DNA from: Candidatus Brocadia carolinensis
GTDB taxonomy: Bacteria > Planctomycetota > Brocadiia > Brocadiales > Brocadiaceae
Assembly (NCBI GenBank): GCA_002009475.1
Contig: AYTS01000063.1
Location: 1-38,911, forward strand
Length of the DNA stretch: 38,911 bases
Reading direction: 5' to 3'
In this document: positions 28,694 through 36,048 of the stretch, in pieces
Layout: each line of letters begins with the position of its first letter
How positions within the stretch are numbered: position 1 is the first letter of the stretch
The notes under the pieces: generated by a model
Seen by the model: only the letters and a program-made list of their open reading frames with translations
Told to the model about the DNA's origin: nothing
Database searches by the model: none
Made by a program: the position numbers and the translations under genes

Positions 28694-28858
28694 ATGTCGA
28701 AGTGGGAATGCCGTGTGTGTGGTTACGTATATGATCCGGAAAAGGGTGATCCGGATAATGGGGTAAAACCGGGAACACCTTTTGATAAGTTGCCTGCTGA
28801 TTGGGTTTGTCCGTCCTGTGGCGCTAGCCAGGATCTTTTTGACAAACTTGATGCGTAA
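28694..28858 (+). CDS. Rubredoxin
   Basis: The 54-residue product has the two iron-binding knuckles [15 protein letters not shown] (C6, C9) and CPSCGAS (C39, C42), with the family's [18 protein letters not shown]. It carries one Fe(SCys)4 centre and shuttles single electrons in the cytoplasm. It lies between a cytochrome c'-like gene and a tetraheme cytochrome, upstream of a TrxB-like flavoprotein and a ferritin-like protein. It may therefore feed an oxygen- or NO-detoxifying reaction. Confidence 0.95.
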   Translation: MSKWECRVCGYVYDPEKGDPDNGVKPGTPFDKLPADWVCPSCGASQDLFDKLDA

Positions 28859-28905
28859 GTTTGTAAGGAGTATATTTTTGAGGAAAATATTTTGTGGTAG
28901 TATCC

Positions 28906-29478
28906 ATGATTAGGCAATTTGTAAAAGGTTGTCTCGTGATAGCCGGGGTATGTCTTGTGGGTGTTGCCCAGGCTCAGGCAGAACCAGCAAAGGAAAGCAT
29001 ACCAAAGGTCACCTATTCAAACCCGTATTTTAAGGTACGAAGGAAGAGAAGGATGCTCAAATCAAGCGGATGACATCGCTTTTCGGTGTCGAATGCGACT
29101 TTTGCCATAACGAAGATTTAACCGTCTTTACCGATGAAGGGAAAAAATCAAAGGAGATGATGCGGGCATCTGTTGCATTAGGGGTTGAATGTGACTACTG
29201 TCATCTTGACCGGAAGCGATATAAAGAAAACGAACAGGAAGCAAAAAAAAATGTTTGAGCTCAGTGATCTCATGGGCACGGAATGTAATTTTTGCCATGC
29301 TGGAAAGGGAAAACTTACTCCAAAAGGGGAGACATCCAAGACGGCGTTTGTGACGCGCGATTGGGCAACTGAAGGGACGAAGCGGTGCCTGGAGTGCCAT
29401 ATTGAGAAAAAACAGTTTGCATTGAATTTTTATGGATGGCAGGTCTTAAATGCCTTGAAGGGGCTCAAGGGGATGTGA
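28906..29478 (+). CDS. Exported tetraheme cytochrome c, frameshifted twice
   Basis: Three frames carry one protein. The first (from ATG 28906, or GTG 28894 behind GAGGAAA) has the signal peptide (VIAGVCLVGVAQAQA). The second has CDFCH and CDYCH, and the third CNFCH and CLECH. One missing A near 29040 (AA for AAA) and one extra A in the A9 tract at 29243-29251 account for both breaks; the two shifts cancel, giving 190 residues. The repeated GVEC-x-FCH-x(n)-M-x-x-(S/A) layout resembles photosynthetic-reaction-centre-type tetraheme modules, where a Met on the preceding helix is the sixth ligand. The stop overlaps the TrxB-like start as ATGTGA. Confidence 0.82.
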
Positions 29479-30416
29479 ACAGAGATTACGACGTAATTAT
29501 TGTTGGTGGTGGGCCTGCTGCCCTTGCTGCGGCTGTTTATACTTGTCGCGCCTTATTGAAGACGGTAATCTTCGAAAAACAATATTTGGGCGGACAGTTG
29601 GTTGGCACCGATCTGATAGAAAATTATCCGGGATTCCCTGAAGTCATTAGTGGTGTTGATCTCATACAACGCATGGAGGCTCAGGCAAAGCGGTTTGGCG
29701 TTGAGGTACGGTACGAAGAGGTCCTGAAATTACAGGTAGAAAACGGTTTAAAGATCGTGACGACCGATTCGGGCACCTACGGAAGCCATGCAGTCATTCT
29801 GGCGGCCGGTGCAGAACCTAAAAAAATGAATGTTCCTGGTGAAAAAGAATTTTACGGCAGGGGGGTGAGTTATTGTGCAACCTGTGATGGCGCATTTTAC
29901 CGGGGCAAAGACGTGGTTGTCGTTGGAGGAGGCGATTCTGCGATAACGGAAGGTATCTTTCTCACCAAATATGCGAATACCATACAAATCATCCACAGAA
30001 GGGATGCGTTTCGGGCCACGAAAATTTATCTGGATGAAGCCTTTTCAAATCCAAAGATTAAGATTGTCCTGAATACCGTTGTTGAAAGTATTCATGGGCA
30101 GGAAAAGGTTGAGGGTGTTGTGGTTCAAAATATGGTGACGAATGAAAAGCGGGATATTCCGTGTCAGGGTGTTTTTATTTTCATTGGAAGTGTGCCCAAC
30201 ACGGGTTTTTTAGGCAATTTGCTGTGTGTGGATGTTGGGTGCCATATTGAGACAAACATCCATATGGAAACGTCCATCGAAGGGTTATATGCCGTTGGTG
30301 ATATCCGGAAAAATTCGTACCGGCAAATTGCGACGGCCATAGGAGAAGGAGTTACCGCTGCTATTGCAGCAGAACACAGGCTTGCCGAGTTAAGGGCCTT
30401 AGGTAAAATAAAATGA
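29475..30416 (+). CDS. trxB: Thioredoxin-reductase-like flavoprotein
   Basis: The likely start is the GTG at 29475, which overlaps the tetraheme cytochrome stop; the open frame goes up to 29436 inside that gene. The 313-residue product has the FAD motif VIIVGGGPAALAAAVYTCRA, redox-active cysteines in CATC (SYCATCDGAF), the NAD(P)H motif VVVVGGGDSAITEGIFL with HRRDAFRA, and the C-terminal FAD motif GLYAVGDIRKNSYRQ. These are all the marks of thioredoxin reductase. Its translational coupling to a periplasmic cytochrome is unusual. Its reductant partner could be thioredoxin or the nearby rubredoxin. Confidence 0.9.
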   Translation: MNRDYDVIIVGGGPAALAAAVYTCRALLKTVIFEKQYLGGQLVGTDLIENYPGFPEVISGVDLIQRMEAQAKRFGVEVRYEEVLKLQVENGLKIVTTDSGTYGSHAVILAAGAEPKKMNVPGEKEFYGRGVSYCATCDGAFYRGKDVVVVGGGDSAITEGIFLTKYANTIQIIHRRDAFRATKIYLDEAFSNPKIKIVLNTVVESIHGQEKVEGVVVQNMVTNEKRDIPCQGVFIFIGSVPNTGFLGNLLCVDVGCHIETNIHMETSIEGLYAVGDIRKNSYRQIATAIGEGVTAAIAAEHRLAELRALGKIK

Positions 30417-30499
30417 AAAGTTATTTTTTGCGTTTTCGATAGGTGCTTCGCGTATTTGTCATTAGGTATTGATATACCTTAAAATTAAAGGAGGGTTGA

Positions 30500-30952
30500 A
30501 TGGCTACGTTGGATGTAAAGGAAATTATAAAGCAGGCTGCACAACAGGAAGATAAGGCATATAAATTTTACATGGATGCATTAAAATTTGTAAAAGATCC
30601 GGCATCACAAATATGGTTAAAGGAACTCGCCGCTGAAGAGATAAAGCATAAGGAGATGTTGGAGAATTTTGATGTTTCGAAGGTGAAGAAATTTAAACCG
30701 GAAAAAATCCACGATCTTCATATTACAGAATATCTGGTAGATAAAGATATTACTGAGGTCAAAAGTTTTCAGGATGTGTTGATTGTCGCAATGAAGAAGG
30801 AACAGAAATCGTATAATTTTTATGTGGGTATGGCCAAGTCTACGGATAATCCTGACATGAAAAACTTATGCAAAATTCTTGCCCAGGAAGAACTCAAACA
30901 CAAGCACAAGCTTGAGTTGTATTATGATGATAATGTCTATCAATGGGCCTAA
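30500..30952 (+). CDS. Ferritin-like diiron protein (rubrerythrin domain without rubredoxin tail)
   Basis: The 150-residue product starts behind AAAGGAGGG. It has the four-helix diiron ligand set: QQEDKAYKFY, EEIKHKEMLENF, KKEQKSYNFY and QEELKHKHKLE (two E-x(6)-Y helices and two E-E-x-x-H helices). There is no C-terminal rubredoxin domain; a separate rubredoxin is encoded 1.6 kb upstream. Such proteins reduce peroxide or handle iron under oxidative stress. A stem-loop at 31023-31063 follows. Confidence 0.88.
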   Translation: MATLDVKEIIKQAAQQEDKAYKFYMDALKFVKDPASQIWLKELAAEEIKHKEMLENFDVSKVKKFKPEKIHDLHITEYLVDKDITEVKSFQDVLIVAMKKEQKSYNFYVGMAKSTDNPDMKNLCKILAQEELKHKHKLELYYDDNVYQWA

Positions 30953-31022
30953 GGTTTTGTTATGAGTTTGCCTTTCCTTTTTTTCCCTCAATAGCCCTGA
31001 AAACCTAATCATTTCGCATGTT

Positions 31023-31063
31023 CGCTGGTAAGCCGGATCCTCAACAGATCCGGCCTGCCAGCG
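31023..31063 (+). terminator. Long hairpin after the ferritin-like gene
   Basis: The inner stem gccggatc / gatccggc (loop ctcaaca) is extended by cgctgg / ccagcg and followed by a pyrimidine-rich run. It is a plausible end of the redox gene group; the T tract is imperfect. Confidence 0.6.
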
Positions 31064-31542
31064 GGTCTCTCTTCCTTTTTCCTTAGTCAAAACATTTCAC
31101 ACTTCTGAATGATGTGCAATTGGATGAAACTATAAGGACTTCACGCACCTTCCCGCTGTTGCATCCATTTCGACCATAAAACAGGTGGACTCGGGATCGG
31201 CATATCATATTAAAATGGGTATTGGATAATAATTATGCAATTACCCATCAAACAGATGGGATACCGAAAGACAGCATATGGATGTTCGTATACATATCTG
31301 AATGTTTGTTCTGGTTTGAGATGGTAACATCAGAGGAAAAAATTAGACTTGACAATGCAACGTCATCAGGTAAAATTGTGAGCTATATTTCTTTTATGAA
31401 TCTTATCTACGATGTCTATGCGTATCCCTGGGAACAATAAAAGCGAAGCATTGTACTGGATATTGTATTACTTTAGCTATTGTCAACCGCAAGGAGGTTG
31501 TTAGGGTTCGATATTATTAAGTTTATTGTTGTTAATATATTG
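31064..31542. other. Intergenic stretch upstream of the DAHP synthase gene
   Basis: An ORF at 31222-31440 (72 residues, TTG start, no SD, no motif) is the only reading frame of any length and I do not trust it. A small stem caacc/ggttg lies at about 31483-31499. The stretch leads into a strong terminator. Confidence 0.4.
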
Positions 31543-31574
31543 CCCTGAAACCATTGGTTTTAGGGTTTTTTTTT
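31543..31574 (+). terminator. Strong intrinsic terminator just before the DAHP synthase gene
   Basis: The stem ccctgaaacc / ggttttaggg (one G-T pair, loop att) is followed by nine Ts. It ends 29 bases before the ATG of the DAHP synthase gene. No convincing gene ends nearby, so it may be the attenuator of that gene's leader rather than an end-of-operon signal. Confidence 0.85.
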
Positions 31575-31603
31575 GTCTACAACATTTGGTGGGGGTGTAG
31601 CTT

Positions 31604-32621
31604 ATGATTATTGTAATGAAGGCCGAATCTACAAAAAAAGGATATTAATCATGTCCTCGAAAGTATAGAAAAGGCCGGTTTAAAAGGGGTTGTATTACAG
31701 GGAACAAACCGGAATGTAATTGCGATTATTGGTGACGAACGGGTATTGCCTGCTGACTTCTGGGATGTTATGCCCGGCGTGGAGAAGTCTGTCCCTATCC
31801 TTGCTCCCTATAAATTAGCCAGCAAGGAGGGAAAAGATTTCAGGACGATCATTCATCTCATGAATGGGAAAAAGATCGGGGGAGAAGAGGTTGCTGTTAT
31901 TGCCGGACCGTGTGCCATTGAAAGCAAGGAGCAGATCATTGAAATTGCGAAACGGGTGAGAGATGCCGGCGCCACCGCATTGCGTGGCGGTGCATTCAAA
32001 CCCCGAAGCAATCCATATACCTTTCAGGGTCTTATGGAAGCGGGTCTCGCACACCTGGCACATGCCCGTGAGGCGTCAGGATTACCCATAGTAACCGAAG
32101 TGCTCACCCCGGAACATGTAGCATTGGTGAGTAAGTATTCTGATATATTACAAATTGGGACGCGCAACATGCAGAATTTTTTACTCTTGCGAGCCGTGGG
32201 TGAGGCCGGGAAGCCAGTGATTTTAAAGCGGGGAATGTCTGCAACGATTGAAGAGTTTCTCCTGGCAGCAGAATATATCCTGGCACAAAATAATCCCAAT
32301 GTCATTCTGTGCGAAAGGGGTATCCGCACCTTTGAAACGCATACCCGTTTCACCTTATCCTTAAGTGTTGTGCCACAACTCAAGGAGATGACCCATCTGC
32401 CCATTATCGTAGACCCAAGTCATGGAACAGGCAAGAGAAGCCTTGTCAATCCGATGTCCAAGGGATCGGTAGCGGTAGGTGCGGATGGCTTGTTGATTGA
32501 GACGCACCCTGAACCAGAAAAGTCGTTTGTGGACGGGCCGCAGACAATTACCCTCGAAGCCTTTGACGAACTCATGGAAGAACTAAAACCCGTTGCAAAA
32601 GCAGTTGGAAGAAAAATATAA
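31604..32621 (+). CDS. aroF: 3-deoxy-7-phosphoheptulonate (DAHP) synthase, AroF type, frameshifted
   Basis: It makes DAHP from PEP and erythrose 4-phosphate, the entry to aromatic amino acids. The ATG at 31604 (TGGGGGTG upstream) opens MIIVMKAEST and is thrown out of frame by an A7 tract (31633-31639). With six As it continues KKDINHVLESIEKAG and the length becomes 338 residues, that of two-domain enzymes with an N-terminal ferredoxin-like regulatory domain. The barrel carries VIAGPCAIES, TRNMQNFLLL, ILKRGMSATIEE and VDPSHGTGKRSLV (metal and PEP ligands). Without the repair only a frame from 31746 remains, lacking most of the regulatory domain. The next gene starts two bases after its stop. 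Confidence 0.9.
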
Positions 32622-32623
32622 AA

Positions 32624-33124
32624 GTGAGAAGGAAAGACAAAGAAATAGCGGATAGGAATGAAATCGTGGAGATTCTTTTAACAGCCACGGTGGGAAGGTT
32701 GGGGACATGTGCCAATGGAATTCCCTATATTACCCCAATGAATTTTACGTATGATGCGGAAGCATCTAAAATATTTCTCCATTGTGCAAATGAAGGCAGG
32801 AAGCTCGATAATATCCGAATAAATCCAACAGTATGCTTTGAAGTGGAAGAGGTCAAAAATGTGATGGTCAAACAGCCTACCTGCGCCTCTTCCGTGGCAT
32901 ACCGATCTGTTATCATGTTCGGTAATATCAAAATACTCTCTGACCACCATGCAAAGGACCATGCACTTCAGAAACTTGCCGAAAAATATGCACCGCAAAA
33001 TCCCAAAATTCCCTTTACCGACGCGATGCTGAATAAGACAAACGTACTCGAAATAGAGATCAGGGAAATAACCGCCAAGAGGAGCCCGGTAAGGCCAACA
33101 ATTACCGATCCTGCAAAAAAATAA
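32624..33124 (+). CDS. Nim-like FMN-binding split-barrel protein
   Basis: The 166-residue product starts at GTG two bases after the DAHP synthase stop, so it is co-transcribed. The sequence MRRKDKEIADRNEIVEIL and GRLGTCANGIPYITPMNFTY is the typical start of the pyridoxamine-5'-phosphate-oxidase-like family that includes NimA nitroreductases. VCFEVEE and SVIMFGNIKI continue the beta barrel. It binds a flavin (or haem in some relatives); the substrate is unknown. The link to aromatic biosynthesis is probably only positional. Confidence 0.82.
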   Translation: MRRKDKEIADRNEIVEILLTATVGRLGTCANGIPYITPMNFTYDAEASKIFLHCANEGRKLDNIRINPTVCFEVEEVKNVMVKQPTCASSVAYRSVIMFGNIKILSDHHAKDHALQKLAEKYAPQNPKIPFTDAMLNKTNVLEIEIREITAKRSPVRPTITDPAKK

Positions 33125-33470
33125 AGCATTTCCACTGAGGATACAGAGGAAGAAAATACGATAAGAAGTAGAAAAATGATGTGTTCAAAGAGTTCCTATA
33201 GTAAGCGCATAAAGAAAATTGTCATTACGAGGGCACTCGCCAGAAGCAATCTCTCTATGACTGTCATTCCGAGCAAAGCGAGGAATCTCATGGGTTTGCT
33301 TCGCTTAGGCTCGCAACTTCGGCTTCGCTGTCGCTTGCAATGACTCGCACAGGTCAGCTTATTGAATACGTTTACGATAACTTTTTAATTCTTTGCGTAT
33401 TCAGCGCTCTCTGTGGTGAGAAATTCAGATTTAATTATACAAAAGTAAGAAAGGAATGAGAAAATAACAT
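33125..33470. other. Intergenic stretch with two repeat types
   Basis: It contains the third copy of the 'attgc...gcaatg' repeat (33221-33345) and fragments of a second common phrase (cactgaggatacagagg near 33131, ctctctgtggtgag near 33407). No gene found. AAAGGA at about 33450 is the nearest SD-like sequence to the next ATG but is rather far from it. Confidence 0.5.
33221..33345. repeat. Dispersed intergenic repeat, 'attgc...gcaatg' family, copy 3
   Basis: The sequence gtcattacgagggcactcgccagaagcaatctct ... gcttcgctgtcgcttgcaatgact is the best preserved copy. An internal nested unit, gtcattccgagcaaagcgaggaatctc, is itself of the same type, suggesting that one copy was inserted in or fused to another. 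Confidence 0.8.
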
Positions 33471-34658
33471 ATGGAGATCACAGCATCAAAGAGACTGCAA
33501 TCCATTGGTGCATACGCCTTTGCAGAGGTAGACAAAGAAGTTGAAAAGTTAAAATCTCTGGGAATTACTCCCATCGATTTCGGAGTGGGTGACCCTACCG
33601 TACCAACTCCGGAAATCGTGCGCAGGGCAACCCAGAAAGGGATAATCAACCGCAAATCTTCCGGGTATCCGAGTTACACAGGTGCCTCTGAATTCCGCCA
33701 ATCCATCGCCCAGTGGACGCACAAGAGGTTTGGCGTCCAGATGGATCCGGCTACGGAGATTTCTTCCACCATTGGTTCAAAAGAGGGGGTATTCAATTTT
33801 GCGGAAGGGATCATTAATCCCGGTGATTATGTGATCATCCCTACTCCGGGCTATCCGCCTTATACAAGGGGAACTTTGTTTGCTGAAGGAATTCCTTACT
33901 ATGTACCGCTCCTGGCAGAAAACAAGTTTCTGATTGATCTGAAATCGATTCCGGAAGAGGTCTGCAGAAAGGCGAAGATCCTGTGGATCAACTACCCGAA
34001 CAGTCCATCGGGGGCGGTTGCGTCATTATCGTATTTAAAGGAGGTCGTGGAGTTTGGACAAAGACATAACATTATTATTGCCTCTGATGAGGCTTATAGT
34101 GAAATCTATTTTAACGAACCTCCGCACAGCATCCTGGAGATTACCAAAGAAGGCGTCATTGTCTTTAACTCCTTTTCCAAAAGAAGCGCCATGACATGTT
34201 ATCGGGTGGGCTGGGTGGCTGGGGATAAGCGGATTGTTGATATATTTAAAAAGGTGAAAACCAACATTGATTCTGGCACTGCCACGTTTATTCAGGATGG
34301 AGCGATTGTCGCCCTTAGTGACGAAACTCATGTGGAAAAGATGAGGGCCGAATACCGGATTAAACGTGATTTGCTGGTGGATGCGTTTCTGCGCATTAAA
34401 CTCCCTGATTGCACCCCGGAGGCGACAATTTATCTCTGGCAAAAGGTGCCGGAGGGCATGACCTCTGTTGAATTTGCCCAAAAACTCCTTTCGCCAGAAA
34501 TCGCCATAGTTACAACGCCCGGAGCATGGATTAGTGATAAGACAGAGACAGGATTAAATCCCGGCGAAGGTTACGTGCGTTTCGCCCTGGTACCGAGTCT
34601 CAAAAATACGAGGGAAGCAGCCCGGCGGATCAAAAAGATATTACCAAAGGTTCTGTAA
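33471..34658 (+). CDS. Class I/II aminotransferase, probable LL-diaminopimelate aminotransferase
   Basis: This is a 395-residue fold-type I PLP enzyme: IDFGVGDPTVPTPE, SGYPSYTGASEFR, IIPTPGYPPYTRGT, WINYPNSPSGAVA, ASDEAYSEIYF, the Schiff-base lysine in FNSFSKRSAMTCYRVGW, and the substrate-carboxylate arginine in GYVRFALV. The pattern is that of the DapL/DapC branch used for lysine synthesis. With dapB in the same window, the one-step DapL route is likely, as in other planctomycetes and chlamydiae. Aspartate or aromatic aminotransferase activity is the alternative. Monocistronic, flanked by repeats. Confidence 0.82.
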   Translation: MEITASKRLQSIGAYAFAEVDKEVEKLKSLGITPIDFGVGDPTVPTPEIVRRATQKGIINRKSSGYPSYTGASEFRQSIAQWTHKRFGVQMDPATEISSTIGSKEGVFNFAEGIINPGDYVIIPTPGYPPYTRGTLFAEGIPYYVPLLAENKFLIDLKSIPEEVCRKAKILWINYPNSPSGAVASLSYLKEVVEFGQRHNIIIASDEAYSEIYFNEPPHSILEITKEGVIVFNSFSKRSAMTCYRVGWVAGDKRIVDIFKKVKTNIDSGTATFIQDGAIVALSDETHVEKMRAEYRIKRDLLVDAFLRIKLPDCTPEATIYLWQKVPEGMTSVEFAQKLLSPEIAIVTTPGAWISDKTETGLNPGEGYVRFALVPSLKNTREAARRIKKILPKVL

Positions 34659-34699
34659 AAAAATATTTACCGCAGAGAACGCAGAGATAATGAAAGATT

Positions 34700-34756
34700 A
34701 AGGAATTTCAATTATCCCACATAATCCCCCCGTTTACGGGGGGAAACAAGGGGGAA
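34700..34756. repeat. Dispersed C6/G6 hairpin repeat, copy B
   Basis: The core ccccccg / cgggggg (loop ttta, 34726-34743) has the same flanks as the copy at 28554-28610 (aagga-ttt-aatta before, gaaa-a-gggg after). Confidence 0.8.
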
Positions 34757-34981
34757 GGTTGCCGACGACCTAATTCAATAACGGATGTTCCTTAGTAAAA
34801 ATTCTCTTCTTTCTCTGCATACTCTGTATTACTATCCATCAACTTCTTGTTTTTAATGCTCGATTTTCAAATTGCACGATCGTGATACCTGGTTTAGATG
34901 AGGTTTACGCAAAGTTTTGAGCATTGAGTCTTTTGTCATTTGGAAATTGTTTCGTATTTCGATATTCGTGTTTCGAATTTG

Positions 34982-35002
34982 GTCGTGGCCAGAGGCCACG
35001 AC
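34982..35002. repeat. Perfect hairpin upstream of trpS
   Basis: The stem gtcgtggcc / ggccacgac with loop aga lies 34 bases before the trpS start. It has no T tract. It could affect trpS translation or be a mobile palindrome of the REP kind. Confidence 0.55.
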
Positions 35003-35036
35003 AGGATCTCCGTGGTGAAAGATTAGGATACCTTTT

Positions 35037-36014
35037 ATGAAAAAGCGTCTATTTAGCGGGATTCAGCCCAGTGGTGACGTGCACATCGGCAATTACCTGG
35101 GAGCCCTTAAGAACTGGGTTCGGATGATTGATCAGTACGACTGCATCTTCTGTATCGTCGATTATCATGCCATTACAATTGAATATAATCCGGGTGATAT
35201 GCAACGACGCATTCTCAATGCAGCAGCGGTTAATATTGCCGCTGGCCTCGATCCGGCACGATGTATTATCTTTGTTCAGTCTTACGTACCCGAGCATACA
35301 GAACTCGCATGGATACTCAATACGGTTACTCCCATGGGTCATTTGGAACGTATGACTCAATTCAAAGACAAGTCAAAACAGCACCGGGATAACATCAATG
35401 CAGGATTATTTACTTATCCTGTTTTGCAGGCGGCAGACATCCTCTTGTATCATGGTGAGGCGGTGCCTGTAGGCGAGGATCAGGTACAGCATATAGAGCT
35501 AGCCAGGGAAATTGCCAGAAAATTCAATATGCGGTATGGCGAGACATTTCCAGACCCGGTTGAACTGCTCTCTGATGCCCCACGGATTATGGGACTCGAT
35601 GGCAAGACGAAGATGAGCAAGAGCCTGGGAAATTATATCTCACTGGTGGAAACTCCCGAGTCGATCTGGAAGAAGCTCTCTACAGCAGTAACGGATGAAA
35701 ACCGGAAGAGGCGTACTGATCCTGGGAATCCCGACATCTGTAACCTCTTTACCTTGCACAAATATTTTTCACAAAAAGAGCAGATCGATCGCATCAATGT
35801 GGTCTGTCGCTCTGCCGGGATTGGCTGTATCGAATGCAAAAAGATTCTGTCAGATAACATCATTGAGGCGCTGACCCCGATTCGCCTGAGATACGAACAA
35901 TTGATTGGCGATCAGGATTATCTCTTAAGCATCCTGCACGCCGGGGCAAAGAAATGTCGGGACATCGCCGTGAGTACCATGACTGATGTAAAAAAGAAAA
36001 TGGGGTTGATGTGA
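35037..36014 (+). CDS. trpS: Tryptophan-tRNA ligase
   Basis: The 325-residue class I synthetase begins KRLFSGIQPSGDVHIGNYLGAL (HIGN, the HIGH-motif variant of TrpRS). It has the Trp-pocket region YPVLQAADILLYHGEAVPVG with EDQVQHIELAREIARKFN, and the KMSKS loop (DGKTKMSKSLGNYI). Length is normal for the bacterial short form. It charges tRNA-Trp in the cytoplasm. The gene ends 34 bases before argS and probably shares its transcript. No T-box leader is visible upstream. Confidence 0.95.
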   Translation: MKKRLFSGIQPSGDVHIGNYLGALKNWVRMIDQYDCIFCIVDYHAITIEYNPGDMQRRILNAAAVNIAAGLDPARCIIFVQSYVPEHTELAWILNTVTPMGHLERMTQFKDKSKQHRDNINAGLFTYPVLQAADILLYHGEAVPVGEDQVQHIELAREIARKFNMRYGETFPDPVELLSDAPRIMGLDGKTKMSKSLGNYISLVETPESIWKKLSTAVTDENRKRRTDPGNPDICNLFTLHKYFSQKEQIDRINVVCRSAGIGCIECKKILSDNIIEALTPIRLRYEQLIGDQDYLLSILHAGAKKCRDIAVSTMTDVKKKMGLM

Positions 36015-36048
36015 TAAGACAGATTGACCACAGAGAAGAACTTTAAAA

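Larger units (their letters stand above)
34659..35036. other. Intergenic stretch, repeats and one hairpin
   Basis: It holds copy B of the C6/G6 hairpin repeat (34700-34756) and a perfect 9-bp hairpin gtcgtggcc / ggccacgac (34982-35002, loop aga). It also holds the phrase accgcagagaacgcagag at about 34671, a common intergenic motif. No gene found. Confidence 0.5.

Noticed and set aside
31222..31440. 72-residue ORF before the DAHP synthase gene
   Set aside because: TTG start without SD, no recognisable motif; I treat the region as leader or intergenic.
34659..35036. T-box leader for trpS
   Set aside because: No T-box core sequence or specifier stem was seen; only a short hairpin and a dispersed repeat.
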